Shown: piece after piece, positions 50,653 to 59,211 of the stretch
How positions within the stretch are numbered: the stretch's first letter is position 1
How the letters are laid out: each line of letters starts with the position of its first letter
Assembly (NCBI GenBank): GCA_963718315.1
Contig: CAVQZC010000006.1
Location: 331,218-395,217, forward strand
Direction of reading: 5' to 3'
DNA: 64,000 nt
Source: CAVQZC01 sp963718315
Lineage (GTDB): Bacteria; Actinomycetota; Thermoleophilia; Gaiellales; JAICJC01
Made by a program: the position numbers and the translations under genes
Notes under the pieces: model-generated
Seen by the model: the letters and a program-made list of their open reading frames with translations, nothing else
Told to the model about the DNA's origin: nothing
Databases searched by the model: none

Positions 50653-51705
50653 TTAGGCGGCGTCGCGCAGGCCGTCGATGCCGGGCATCGACGAGAGCTG
50701 AGCGAGGGCCTCTGCCTCGAGCTGGCGCACCCGCTCGCGGGTGAGCCCGACCTCGCGGCCGACTGCATCCAGCATCATCGGGTCTGAGCCCGTGAGGCCG
50801 TAGCGCAGCTCCAGGATCTTGCGCGACCGCGGTGACAGCCGGTCGAGTGCCCGATCGAGCGCCTCGGAGCGCAGCGTCTCCGCGACGGTCTCGGTCAGCT
50901 CGGCGGACGTCTCGTCGGCGATCAGGTCGCCGAGCTCGGTGTCGCCCTCGTCGCTGGTGGGGCGCTGCAGCGAGACCATGGACAGGCGATGCTCGTCGGC
51001 GTCGCGAACGTCATCGACGGTCAGCTTCGCCTCCTTCGCGATCTCCTCGACGGTCGCGTCGCGGCCGCTCTTGGCCTCGAGGGTGCGGCGCGCCCGCTCG
51101 ACCTTGCGCATGCGGTCGTGGACGTGCACCGGCACGCGGATCGTCCGGCTCTGGTTTGCGACCGCCCGCTGCACGGCCTGGCGAATCCACCAGGTTGCGT
51201 ACGTGCTGAACTTGAGGTTGCGCTGCCACTCGAACTTCTCGACCGCCCGCACCAGGCCGATCGTGCCCTCCTGGATCAGGTCCAGGAAGCCCACGCCATG
51301 ACCGCGGTACTTCTTCGCAATCGACACGACCAGTCGCAGGTTGGCCTCGATCATCCGCTGCTTGGCGGCCTCGTCACCCTGCTCGACCCGCTTCGCCAGC
51401 TCCTGCTCCTCGTGCTTCGTGAGCAGCGCGGTGCGCCCGATCTGTGCGAGGTACAGGTCAAGGCTGTCCGATGTCGATGGGGTGAACCAGCTCGCCACAG
51501 CGGCGGCTTCCTCAACCTGCTGATCGACCTCGCGTACGCTGACCACCTCGACATCGAGCTCCTCGAGCTCGACGCGAAGCTGGGCCTCGTCCTCATCGGA
51601 GAGGTCGAGGTCCGAGACCAGGTGCGCCAGTTCCTCCTGTTCGAGGTGGCCACGCTCCTGGGCCTGCTCGATTATCTGCCGCAGCTGCGGCTCCTGAATC
51701 ACCAT
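50653..51705 (-). CDS. RNA polymerase sigma-70 factor, primary/group 2 type
   Basis: A 350-residue protein. Region 1.2 is DSLDLYLAQIGRTALLTKHE. Regions 2.1-2.4 hold LIQEGTIGLVRAVEKFEWQR and KFSTYATWWIRQAVQRAVAN, the perfect primary sigma core. Region 3 has VHDRMRKVERARRTLEA. Region 4 has LSPRSRKILELRYGLTGSDP and LDAVGREVGLTRERVRQLEA. The N-terminal 65 residues are acidic, resembling a shortened 1.1. It should recognise -10/-35 promoters of the TTGACA/TATAAT class, not the GTTT/GGGTA set. Whether it is the housekeeping sigma or a close relative cannot be told here. Confidence 0.92.
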   Translation of the reverse strand: MVIQEPQLRQIIEQAQERGHLEQEELAHLVSDLDLSDEDEAQLRVELEELDVEVVSVREVDQQVEEAAAVASWFTPSTSDSLDLYLAQIGRTALLTKHEEQELAKRVEQGDEAAKQRMIEANLRLVVSIAKKYRGHGVGFLDLIQEGTIGLVRAVEKFEWQRNLKFSTYATWWIRQAVQRAVANQSRTIRVPVHVHDRMRKVERARRTLEAKSGRDATVEEIAKEAKLTVDDVRDADEHRLSMVSLQRPTSDEGDTELGDLIADETSAELTETVAETLRSEALDRALDRLSPRSRKILELRYGLTGSDPMMLDAVGREVGLTRERVRQLEAEALAQLSSMPGIDGLRDAA

Positions 51706-51928
51706 GAACTTCTCTTTCTCGACTCGGCGCGCGCCGCTCCGTTACCGCAGGAACGGCCACGTCGTGGGTGGATGGACTCCTCGGGGCAGACGGCTTTCGA
51801 GGCACGGACTCCTCGAGAGGTTCCGTGCTCCCACCTGCTAGACCCGACATATGTACTAACGAGTAGTCCCTTCGTTCTATTCCCAGATTCGAAACCTTTC
51901 TTGGGAGTACCCTGGGTACGATCTTTGA
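51706..51928. other. Divergent intergenic region with GTACCC-T-GGGTAC palindrome
   Basis: This 223-bp gap separates the sigma factor and the methyltransferase. It is less GC-rich than its surroundings at 51850-51905. A perfect 13-bp palindrome GTACCCTGGGTAC lies at 51907-51919, just 9 bp before the methyltransferase ATG, a position suited to an operator. Promoters for the sigma gene are expected here but I cannot place them confidently. Confidence 0.4.
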
Positions 51929-52567
51929 ATGCACTGGGAAGGTCGCTACGAGGCCTACCAAACCAGCCCCGGACACGCCGCGGGCGACGATCTCGACCTG
52001 CTCGTGGAGTGGTGCGAGCCCGCTTCGGGGGTGACCGCGCTCGATGTCGCCACCGGCGGCGGCCACGTGGCGAATCGGCTTCGGGAGGCCGGATGCGCCG
52101 TCATCACCTGTGACGCCGAGCCGTCGATGCGGCCCGACGTGGTGTGTCCGGCCGATGCCCTTCCGTTCCAGGACGGGGCGTTCGACGTGGTCGCCTGCCG
52201 GATCGCAGCACACCATTTTCCGTCGATTCCGGGGGCGGTGGCCGAGATGGCTCGGGTCTGCTCGGGCCGGATGGTGATCGAGGACACGCTGTTTCACAGC
52301 GAAGGCCACGAGCGCGCAGAGCAGCTACGAGATCCCAGCCATATCCGCTCGCTGAGCGCCGAGCAGTGGGAGGCCGCGGTCTCGGCCGCCGGCATGCGGA
52401 TGACCGACCGCGCACTGCTCGACAAGCGCCACGACCTGGAGGCGTGGCTGGAGCGGTCGGGCTGCAGGGGTGAGACGGCCGACGAGGTGCGCGGCCTGCT
52501 GGCCGATGCGGTCTCCGACGGGGTCTACACCGACACCAAGATCATCCTGCGGGCGGTCCCCGTCTAG
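51929..52567 (+). CDS. Class I SAM-dependent methyltransferase (UbiE/type 11-like)
   Basis: A 212-residue protein. Motif I is VTALDVATGGGHVANRLREA, the acidic end of strand 2 is CDAEPSMRPD, and motif post-II is ADALPFQDGAFDVVACRIAA, followed by HHFPSIPGAVAEMARVCSGR. These are the Methyltransf_11 features. The C-terminal part (LEAWLERSGCRGETADEVRG) probably binds the acceptor, which is unknown. The palindrome just upstream of the start may regulate it. Confidence 0.9.
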   Translation: MHWEGRYEAYQTSPGHAAGDDLDLLVEWCEPASGVTALDVATGGGHVANRLREAGCAVITCDAEPSMRPDVVCPADALPFQDGAFDVVACRIAAHHFPSIPGAVAEMARVCSGRMVIEDTLFHSEGHERAEQLRDPSHIRSLSAEQWEAAVSAAGMRMTDRALLDKRHDLEAWLERSGCRGETADEVRGLLADAVSDGVYTDTKIILRAVPV

Positions 52568-52689
52568 GTGGTGCCCGGTGGGGGCGATCCGGAGACTGCC
52601 ATGGCGATGTAGCGGCCGTGACTGCAGGTCACCGTCGCACTGATCCATCCGCGGTGCAGCAGATACGCATGCACGTCATGCTCACTCAG
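52564..52689 (-). CDS. Possible unannotated small protein (41 aa)
   Basis: On the minus strand an open frame reads LSEHDVHAYLLHRGWISATV, then TCSHGRYIAMAVSGSPPPGT, ending in TAG at 52564. The composition is protein-like rather than GC-noise, and the stop overlaps the methyltransferase stop by 3 bp, while the start is 8 bp after the VIT-like gene. The only possible start is CTG 52689. I recognise no family. Confidence 0.35.
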   Translation of the reverse strand: MSEHDVHAYLLHRGWISATVTCSHGRYIAMAVSGSPPPGTT

Positions 52690-52697
52690 CGGCCGGA

Positions 52698-53144
52698 CTA
52701 GGCTGCCGCACCCAGCCCGATGCTGACACCGGCGATGATCACACCGCCGACGGTGACCATCGCGAACGAGCGTACGAAGCTGGTGCGAAAGAACCAGGCG
52801 CGGATCCAGGCCAGGGTGAACAGCTCGACGACGACGGTGACGCCGGCGGCGATCAACGCGACCCGGTACTCGGTGATCAGGAACGGCAGCGTGTGCAGCA
52901 CTCCGCCGATGAACGTCCCCACGCCGGTGATCGCGCCGCGCCGGAAGGGGGTGCCGCGGCCGGTCAACTCGCCGGTGTCGGACAGCCCTTCCGAGAACGC
53001 CATGCTGACCCCGGCGCCGATCGCGGTGGCGACACCCGCCAGAAAGGCGTAGTGCGGGCGGTGGGTTGCGACCGCGATCGCGAAGATCGGGGCCAGCGTC
53101 GAGAGCGACCCGTCGATCAGACCGGTCAGCCCAGGCTGCACCAC
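52698..53144 (-). CDS. VIT1/CCC1-type (MbfA C-terminal-like) metal transporter domain protein
   Basis: Clear similarity begins around FLLQVVQPGLTGLIDGSLST, with LAPIFAIAVATHRPHYAFLA, GVSMAFSEGLSDTGELTGRG, and ends with hydrophobic spans (YRVALIAAGVTVVVELFTLA, MVTVGGVIIAGVSIGLGAAA). This corresponds to the vacuolar-iron-transporter domain of MbfA, without its rubrerythrin part. No ATG is present. GTG 53144 gives 148 residues, but the frame has plausible family sequence up to about 53225 (WSPIQELTAEPERTGS). So the true start may be a non-standard codon overlapping the small FPASD gene. Predicted iron or manganese exporter. Confidence 0.78.
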   Translation of the reverse strand: MVQPGLTGLIDGSLSTLAPIFAIAVATHRPHYAFLAGVATAIGAGVSMAFSEGLSDTGELTGRGTPFRRGAITGVGTFIGGVLHTLPFLITEYRVALIAAGVTVVVELFTLAWIRAWFFRTSFVRSFAMVTVGGVIIAGVSIGLGAAA

Positions 53145-53196
53145 CTGCAGCAGAAACGAGCGGTCGGCATCGGCCGGCGAGCCCGTCCGCTCAGGT

Positions 53197-53373
53197 TCAG
53201 CGGTCAGCTCCTGAATCGGGCTCCACTCCCTTCTTCGGCTGGGGCGCGGGCGGCAGCACCGACGAGCCGCTGGTCGCGTCGCTCGCCGGGAACGTCTCCA
53301 GCAGAGACTCCTCGAGCTCCTCGTCGGGCTCATGGCCAGGCGCTGGCGGCGGTGTGCGGGACGGCTCGGCCAT
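53197..53373 (-). CDS. FPASD-motif small protein (58 aa)
   Basis: ATG 53373 to TGA 53197. It contains DEELEESLLETFPASDATSG, the core shared by a widespread group of small bacterial proteins (usually DELEESFPASDPPS), with Pro-rich ends. No function is known. It overlaps or abuts the VIT-like gene downstream, suggesting one transcript; an earlier ATG at 53442 would extend into the PhyH start region and is less likely. Confidence 0.75.
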   Translation of the reverse strand: MAEPSRTPPPAPGHEPDEELEESLLETFPASDATSGSSVLPPAPQPKKGVEPDSGADR

Positions 53374-53432
53374 CGCTCCGATCCTAGCCGCTTCATGCCC
53401 GGATCCCGTGCCGGCGATGATAGAAATGCGGC

Positions 53433-54284
53433 GTGCAGCCAACCACCGAACAGATCGAGGCGTACCGCCGGGACGGCTTTGTGGTGGTCGAGGAGTTCCT
53501 CCCGGCCGACGAGGTGGAACGCGTGGCCGAGCACTTTGCGACGTGCTTCCAGCTGCAGTTCGAGACCGGCGTCCAGCCGGACGAGGTCAACTACCAGCCG
53601 GGCGTCACACCGCCGACCAAGACACGCCAGCTCTGCAACGCCTGGAAAGGCGACCGCACGGTCGCCGCGACCACGCTGTCGGCGCGGAACGCCGAGTTCG
53701 CGTCCCTGCTCGAGGGCGCGCCGGGCATGCGCCTGTTCATCGACAACGCGATCTGGAAGCCCGCCAGCGGCACGGCCCTGCTCGCCCACCAGGACGCGGC
53801 GTACCAGGAGTGCTTCGTCCCGATGAACATGACGACCTGCTGGATGGCGCTCGACGAGACCCGTGCGGACACCGGCACCATCTACTACGCGCGTGGCTCA
53901 CACCTGTGGGAGCGGCTGCCCGCCGGGGGGCAGTTCCACGACCCGGACGACTGGACCGGCTACATGTCGGAGGTATGCCCACCCGAGCGGTTCGCCGAGG
54001 TGGAGTGGGTGCCGATCGAGGTGCCGGCCGGCGGAGCGGCGTTCCACCACGGCTGGACGTGGCACGGGTCGCCGGCGAGCGAGCGGGCCGATCGCGAGCG
54101 GCGGTCGGTGATCAGCCACATGATCACCACCGACACGCGCTGGCACCCGACCATCACCCATCCCCTCTACAGCCACTACCGGCGGCCGGGCGAAGTGGAG
54201 CTGGACGAGGCGTTCTTTCCCGTCATGTGGCGTGAGGACGGCTACCGCACCGCGGTCATCGACGACGTCTACGCGGCGGCCTGA
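53433..54284 (+). CDS. Phytanoyl-CoA dioxygenase (PhyH)-family Fe(II)/2-oxoglutarate oxygenase
   Basis: A 283-residue protein from GTG 53433. It begins QIEAYRRDGFVVVEEFLPAD, the usual PhyH opening. The iron-binding HxD is in LLAHQDAAYQECF near residue 118, and the distal His in FHHGWTWHGSPASERADRER near residue 205, where the following Arg binds 2-oxoglutarate. Family members hydroxylate lipids, ectoine and many small molecules. The substrate here is unknown. It overlaps the convergent gene at 54269 by 16 bp. Confidence 0.9.
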   Translation: MQPTTEQIEAYRRDGFVVVEEFLPADEVERVAEHFATCFQLQFETGVQPDEVNYQPGVTPPTKTRQLCNAWKGDRTVAATTLSARNAEFASLLEGAPGMRLFIDNAIWKPASGTALLAHQDAAYQECFVPMNMTTCWMALDETRADTGTIYYARGSHLWERLPAGGQFHDPDDWTGYMSEVCPPERFAEVEWVPIEVPAGGAAFHHGWTWHGSPASERADRERRSVISHMITTDTRWHPTITHPLYSHYRRPGEVELDEAFFPVMWREDGYRTAVIDDVYAAA

Positions 54285-54583
54285 TCGGCGTGCTGGCGGT
54301 CGGTGCCGTGGCTCTCGCCGTGGCCGAGCCGGTCGGGATGCTTCAGCATGTGCCGGTGCAGCAGCTCCAGGTGGTGCTTGCGGGTGTGGTGCTTGTTGCA
54401 GACGCGGGCGGTCGTGCCGTCCACCTTGTGGGTGCCGATGCGGCCACACCAGAACACCTTGCAGCGGACGTGCTTCCAGCCGTAGAACATCGCGACGAAC
54501 GTGACCATGGCGCCCACCACCGTGAGCACGTTGCTGTAGTAGCCCCACTGGGCTCCCCAGTTGAACAGCGCATCCGCTTCCAT
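54269..54583 (-). CDS. Small membrane protein with His-rich tail
   Basis: A 104-residue protein. ATG 54583 shares a CATG with the divergent dehydrogenase start. One to two hydrophobic spans (WGYYSNVLTVVGAMVTFVAM, FYGWKHV) are followed by a Cys/His-containing basic region (RCKVFWCGRIGTHKVDGTTA, CNKHHTRKHHLELLHRHMLK) and a polar end. The Cys and His residues could bind metal, but no known domain is recognised. Coding is supported by convergent and divergent fit with neighbours. Confidence 0.68.
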   Translation of the reverse strand: MEADALFNWGAQWGYYSNVLTVVGAMVTFVAMFYGWKHVRCKVFWCGRIGTHKVDGTTARVCNKHHTRKHHLELLHRHMLKHPDRLGHGESHGTDRQHADQAAA

Positions 54584-55764
54584 GGATGAATGCTCCCATA
54601 CAGAGCGGTCGCTGCAAGCCTTCGCGAATTACTTGCCGGTCAGGATCCGCTTCGGTGTTGGCACCGTCGCGGAGCTCGGCCGGGTGCTGGATGAGCTGGG
54701 GGCGACCCGAGTCGCCGCGATCGTCGATCCGGCTGCCTCGGGACCGGTCGCTGCGGTGCTGGGCGCCGTCTCGGCCATCGGCGTGATCGAGATCGAGCCC
54801 GGCGAGCCCACGATCGAAAGCGTCCAGCTTGCGGGCGACACGCTCGCCGGGCTGGGGGCGCGCGGGGTCGTTGCCATCGGTGGCGGCTCGGCGCTGGACA
54901 CCGCCAAGGGGGCGCGGTTGGTCGCCGCCTGCGGGCGGACGATCCGCAAGCTGGTCGACGGAACTGCGCCGCTTCCCTCCCGGCAGTCGATCGCCGCCAT
55001 CCCGCTGGTGGCGATCCCGACGACTGCGGGCACCGGCTCCGAGGTGACCGGGGGATGCGTGATGCACGACGGCCAGGTTGGCCGCAAGGTGGGCCTGGCA
55101 CTTCCGGCGAACCGGGCGCAGGCGGCGATCGTCGATCCCGATCTGACGTTCGGCCTGCCGCCGGGCCCGACGCTGTACGGCGGCGTGGATGCGCTGGCGC
55201 AGGGGCTGGGGCCAACCGTGACACGGCCCGCGACGCCGGTGGGGGACGCGATCGGATTGGAGGCGGTGCGGCTGGCCGCGCGGGCGCTGCCGCGGGTCGT
55301 CGCCAACCGCGGGGACATTGACGCTCGATCCGAGATGTCATGCGCCAGTCTGCTGGCAGGACTGGCGATGAACATCTCCGAGTGCGGGGCGGAACACTGG
55401 CTTGCGCATCCGCTGGGGACTGCGCTCGGCATTCCGCACGGCCTCAGCGTCGGCCTGGTGCTCGCCGAGTCGATGGAGATCGACCGGCAGGCCGCGCCCC
55501 AGCGCTTCGAGCGGGTCGCAGACGCGATGGCGGAGCCTGACGACGGCTCGGCGGACGGGTCGCGCGCCGTCCGCGCCGTCGGTCGCCTACTGCGCGAGGT
55601 CGGGCTGCCGACCGCCGAGGGGGCCGGACTCCGGGAGGACATGATCGACGAGCTTGTCCGACTCGGCGCTTGCCTTCTGGCCGCCGACACCGCCGCACGA
55701 CTGGACGCCGGACGACGTGCGCGCTGCCTACCAGGCCGCGCTGGCGCTCGGTACGCAGCGGTAG
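54582..55764 (+). CDS. Iron-containing alcohol dehydrogenase/maleylacetate reductase-like, frameshift near 55668
   Basis: Starts at ATG 54582. Family features: RIRFGVGTVAELGRVLDELG, then GVVAIGGGSALDTAKGARLV (NAD loop), IPTTAGTGSEVTGGCVMHDG, and metal-site residues in GVDALAQGLG and EHWLAHPLGTALGIPHGLSV (two His). The frame then runs on past a gene-like end. An extra G in CTCGGCGCTTGCC near 55668 explains this: the other frame gives ALAFWPPTPPHDWTPDDVRA and a stop at 55762-55764, 2 bp before the convergent GGDEF gene. Without correction the frame would read to 56237 across that gene. Substrate unknown. Confidence 0.83.
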
Positions 55765-55766
55765 AG

Positions 55767-57638
55767 CTAGGCGGCCTCGGAGTTCTGGCTGCGCGACCGC
55801 ACCCAGGAGGTCAGCTCGCTCGCGGAGAGCGGCGGGGACAGGACAAAGCCCTGCGCCGAGTCGCACCCGATCTCCGCCAGCCGCCGCCAGACCTGGTCGT
55901 TCTCAGCGCCCTCGGCGACGACCTTCAGGCCGAGGTTGTGTGCGAGGTCGACCGTCGAGCGCACGATCACCTCGTCGTTGTGGTCGGTGGGCATGTTGAT
56001 GACGAACGACTTGTCGATCTTCAGGCCCGTCACCGGCAGGCGCTTGAGGTAGCCGAGCGACGAGTAGCCGGCCCCGAAGTCGTCGATCACCGCCGCCACG
56101 CCCATCTCGCGCAGCCGGGTGAGGATCGCACGGGCGCGGAGCGGGTCGGCCATGATCACGCTCTCGGTGATCTCGACCTCGAGGTCGGACGCCTGGGCGC
56201 CCGTGCGGATGAGGGCGTTCGCGATCTCGTCCGGTAGCTGGACGTCGATCAGGTCGCGGGTCGACAGGTTGACCGACACCGGCATCCGGATCCCCTCGTC
56301 CGCCCACCGCCGGTTCTGGCGCAGCGCCTCCTCGACCACCCACAGGGTGAGAATCCGGATCAGGCCGCTGCGCTCGGCGACGGGGATGAACTGGTCAGGC
56401 GGGACGATGCCGCGCTTGGGGTGCAGCCAGCGGACGAGGGCCTCCGCGCCGACCAGGCGGCCGCTGCGCAGGTCGGCCTTCGGCTGATAGTGGAGCACCA
56501 GCTCGGAGTTGCGGATGGCGGCGTGGAGCTCGGTCGCAAGCGCCAGCCGGGCGGACTGTGACACCGCCTGGGCCTCGGAGTGGATCTCGTAGCCCGTGCG
56601 GTTCCGCTTGGCGGCGTACATCGCCGTATCTGCCCGCTGCATCAGCTCCTCGAAGTCGCCCGCGTGCTCCGGGCACAGCGCGATCCCGATCGTCGCCTCC
56701 GACTCCAGGATCAGGCCCTGCAGGGTGAACGGACGCTGCAGCGCGCGTCGAACCGCCTGCGCCACATTTGCCGCCTCCTCACAGTCAGTCACGGTGGGCA
56801 GCAGCAGCGCGAACTCGTCGCCGCCCAGGCGGGCCAGCGTCGAGCCGGCGGGCGCGGTATCGGTCAGCCGCGCCGAGACGGCTCGCAGGAGCTGGTCGCC
56901 GCTGAAGTGCCCCAGCGTGTCGTTGACCTCCTTGAAGTCGTCGAGGTCGAGCAGCAGCAGGCCGACCTGTCCGCCCCGCCGTGGCTGGGCCAGGATCGCG
57001 TCGTGGGCGCGGTCGCGAAAGAGCACGCGGTTGGGCAGCCCGGTGAGGGCGTCGTGGCGGGCAAGGTACTCGTTGTGCTCCTTCTCCTTGCGCAGCATGC
57101 GGGCCTGGTGTCCGAGCGCTCTCCAGGCCCGGAGTGCGAGGGCGAGCGCAATCGCAAGGCCGGCGATCAAGATGATCCCGCCGATGGTCACCGCTGCCGC
57201 GACGCCCAGCGGGCTCTCCGCGGGGCTGGCGGTCCAGACGACGATCCGGCCCTTGCGTTTGGGAAGGGCGACGCTGACGATCCCCGAGCCCGCGAGCCGC
57301 CCGGCCGGCTTGCCGATCTTGCGGTGGTTGACCGCGTACAGCACACGCCCCGACGCAGCGACCACCTCGACTTTCGAGATCCCCGCGGTGGATGCTGCGG
57401 CCAGTGCCTTGTCGATCGCCGTGACGCCGCGGCGGGTGACCCGCAGGTGCCCGGCAGTCTGGACGTGGGGGAGGACGGCCAGCCGCGCAACCAGGCCGCC
57501 CTCGCTGCGCGCGGCCGTCCGTGACCGTCCGGCGGCCACGTGGGAGCCGATCAGCACGGCAGCAACGAGCGCGCCGATCACCGCGGTGATCAGAAAGGGC
57601 GTGCGATTGCGTGGGATACGTGGGTGGCGAATCGGCAT
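55767..57638 (-). CDS. GGDEF-EAL cyclic-di-GMP protein with N-terminal membrane sensor
   Basis: A 623-residue protein. Two spans (FLITAVIGALVAAVLIGSHV near 15 and AAAVTIGGIILIAGLAIALA near 150) flank an extracytoplasmic domain of about 110 residues. The GGDEF domain keeps the active RLGGDEFALLLP and LDLDDFKEVNDTLGHFSGD. The EAL domain has GAEALVRWLHP, VNLSTRDLID, EITESVIM, IDDFGAGYSSLGYL and KIDKSFV, so both activities look possible. It should make or break c-di-GMP in response to an outside signal. Confidence 0.94.
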   Translation of the reverse strand: MPIRHPRIPRNRTPFLITAVIGALVAAVLIGSHVAAGRSRTAARSEGGLVARLAVLPHVQTAGHLRVTRRGVTAIDKALAAASTAGISKVEVVAASGRVLYAVNHRKIGKPAGRLAGSGIVSVALPKRKGRIVVWTASPAESPLGVAAAVTIGGIILIAGLAIALALALRAWRALGHQARMLRKEKEHNEYLARHDALTGLPNRVLFRDRAHDAILAQPRRGGQVGLLLLDLDDFKEVNDTLGHFSGDQLLRAVSARLTDTAPAGSTLARLGGDEFALLLPTVTDCEEAANVAQAVRRALQRPFTLQGLILESEATIGIALCPEHAGDFEELMQRADTAMYAAKRNRTGYEIHSEAQAVSQSARLALATELHAAIRNSELVLHYQPKADLRSGRLVGAEALVRWLHPKRGIVPPDQFIPVAERSGLIRILTLWVVEEALRQNRRWADEGIRMPVSVNLSTRDLIDVQLPDEIANALIRTGAQASDLEVEITESVIMADPLRARAILTRLREMGVAAVIDDFGAGYSSLGYLKRLPVTGLKIDKSFVINMPTDHNDEVIVRSTVDLAHNLGLKVVAEGAENDQVWRRLAEIGCDSAQGFVLSPPLSASELTSWVRSRSQNSEAA

Positions 57639-57739
57639 GGGGAAGCCGAAATCGGGCTATCCGAAGAGATCGGCGCACTTAGCCAACTGCTTGAGAGTCT
57701 CGCAAGCGTGACCGGGGGACCGGTTCGTAGACTTGGCCG

Positions 57740-58833
57740 ATGGCCGAGGACGGCAGAGCGGAGGCGCGGCAGCGCGCGCGTGAGCGCGCGGCGCGCCACC
57801 GACAGGCCGTGATCAGGCGCCGCCGGGTGGTGGCGGGGCTGGTCGGAGTCGTCCTGATCGCCATCTCCGCATACGGGCTGGTCGACGTTGCGATCGGAGG
57901 GGGCACGAGCAGCGCCGGTCGCGGTGGCGGCGGGTCAAGCATGCTCCGGCGGAACCCATGGTGCGTGCAACGTGCTGCACCTCCGTGGCGGCCTGGTCGT
58001 CACGCCCCTGCGATCGGCGGGCGGAACGTGCCAGAGCGTGAGCCACATGGCCCTCTACACCTGCCCCGCGACGCCCGGCATCCCCGCCCTCACGGCGGCC
58101 GACGGCGGGGTCTCCCACCGGTACCTGGGCGGCAGACTGGCGACGGCGGTTGAGAAGCAGCCTGCCGGCCTGGAGCTGCTCGGCGCGGCGGGGCCGGTGA
58201 AGGTCTATCGGCGCCCCGCCACCGGGGCGGTGTACGTGCGCGATCACGGTGGGCTGACACGGTGGCTGACTGCGCCCGCCGCGGCCGTGCCGGTCACGCC
58301 CAGCGTCTACTTCCTGGGCGACTCGGTGATGCTGGGTGCGGAGCAGTGGGTGAAGGGCGATCTCGGCCACCGGTGGGCGGTGGACTTCGACGCCCATGTC
58401 GACCGCTCCACTGCCCAGGGGCTGGGGATCGTCGCGGCCCACCACGGCCACCTCGGCGACGCTGCCGTGATCCAGCTCGGGACCAACGACGGGGGCCGGC
58501 CCGGCTACTACATCGCGCAGGTCGACAGAGTGCTTCAGTCGCTCCACGGGATGCCCCTGGTCGTCTGGTTGACGATCGCCCACGCACGCTCGTACTACTC
58601 GGTCGACGACCATCTGCTGCGCTCGGCCGTGGCGCGGTTTCCCAACGCGGTGGTTGCCGACTGGGCGGATGTCGCCAAGCCTGCCGACGTCTACTCCGAC
58701 GGCCTGCACCTGACGCCCGCCGGGGGCAGGGCGATGGCACGGCTGGCGTCGACGACGCTGGACACGTGGAGGCAGGCCGCGGTGGGGGCCGCTGCGCGTG
58801 AATGCGCCCAGCGGGTGGGCGGCACACAGCTAG
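57740..58833 (+). CDS. Membrane-anchored SGNH/GDSL hydrolase, two frameshifts
   Basis: From ATG 57740 come a very basic N-terminus (Arg-rich, residues 5-30) and one span (VVAGLVGVVLIAISAYGLVD). The frame is lost near 57945 and continues as SGGTHGACNVLHLRGGLVVT to VYFLGDSVMLGAEQW (block I Ser), VIQLGTNDGG (block III Asn) and VYSDGLHLTPAGGRAMARLA (block V Asp-His). Near the end a GGGGG run (58784-58788) probably hides a second indel, because the frame otherwise reads on to 59234 through the YbjQ gene; TGA 58799-58801 or TAG 58831-58833 then ends it. Likely outward-facing esterase or acyltransferase partner. Confidence 0.8.
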
Positions 58834-59171
58834 AGCTTGCGGACGGTCACTGCGGTGCCGTAGGCAGCGACCTCGCTCATGATGTCGGCGATCTCGTTGC
58901 AGTCGAAGCGCATGCCGACGACGGCGTTCGCACCCTTCTCACGTGCCGCGTCCCTGAGCCGGTCGACCGCATGCACGCGGCTCTCGGAGAGCAGCGTGGT
59001 GTAGCCCTTGACCTCGCCGCCGAACACCGTTCGGAACGACGCGCCGATGTTCGAGAAGGCGTTCCTCGCCCTCACGATCAGACCGAACACCTCTCCGTAG
59101 ACCTCGACCACCTCGTACCCCGGCAGGTCGTTCGTTGTGACGACGATGATGTCGTCCTGCGGCTGATCCAT
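58830..59171 (-). CDS. YbjQ family (UPF0145/DUF74) protein
   Basis: A 113-residue protein from ATG 59171. It has IVVTTNDLPGYEVVEVYGEV, then FGLIVRARNAFSNIGASFRT, GGEVKGYTTLLSESRVHAVD and GANAVVGMRFDCNEI, all family signatures. The family forms a pentameric fold and is annotated as heavy-metal-binding, with no proven reaction. The longer frame to 59519 is not supported because it crosses the methyltransferase. It ends next to the convergent SGNH gene. Confidence 0.92.
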   Translation of the reverse strand: MDQPQDDIIVVTTNDLPGYEVVEVYGEVFGLIVRARNAFSNIGASFRTVFGGEVKGYTTLLSESRVHAVDRLRDAAREKGANAVVGMRFDCNEIADIMSEVAAYGTAVTVRKL

Positions 59172-59211
59172 GACGGGCGAGCCTATCGACGGGCGCGGAC
59201 GCCGTTCTCCG

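Noticed and set aside
54561..56237. A 558-residue alcohol dehydrogenase running through the GGDEF-EAL gene
   Set aside because: The true C-terminus is in the next frame and stops at 55764; the extension is antisense shadow.
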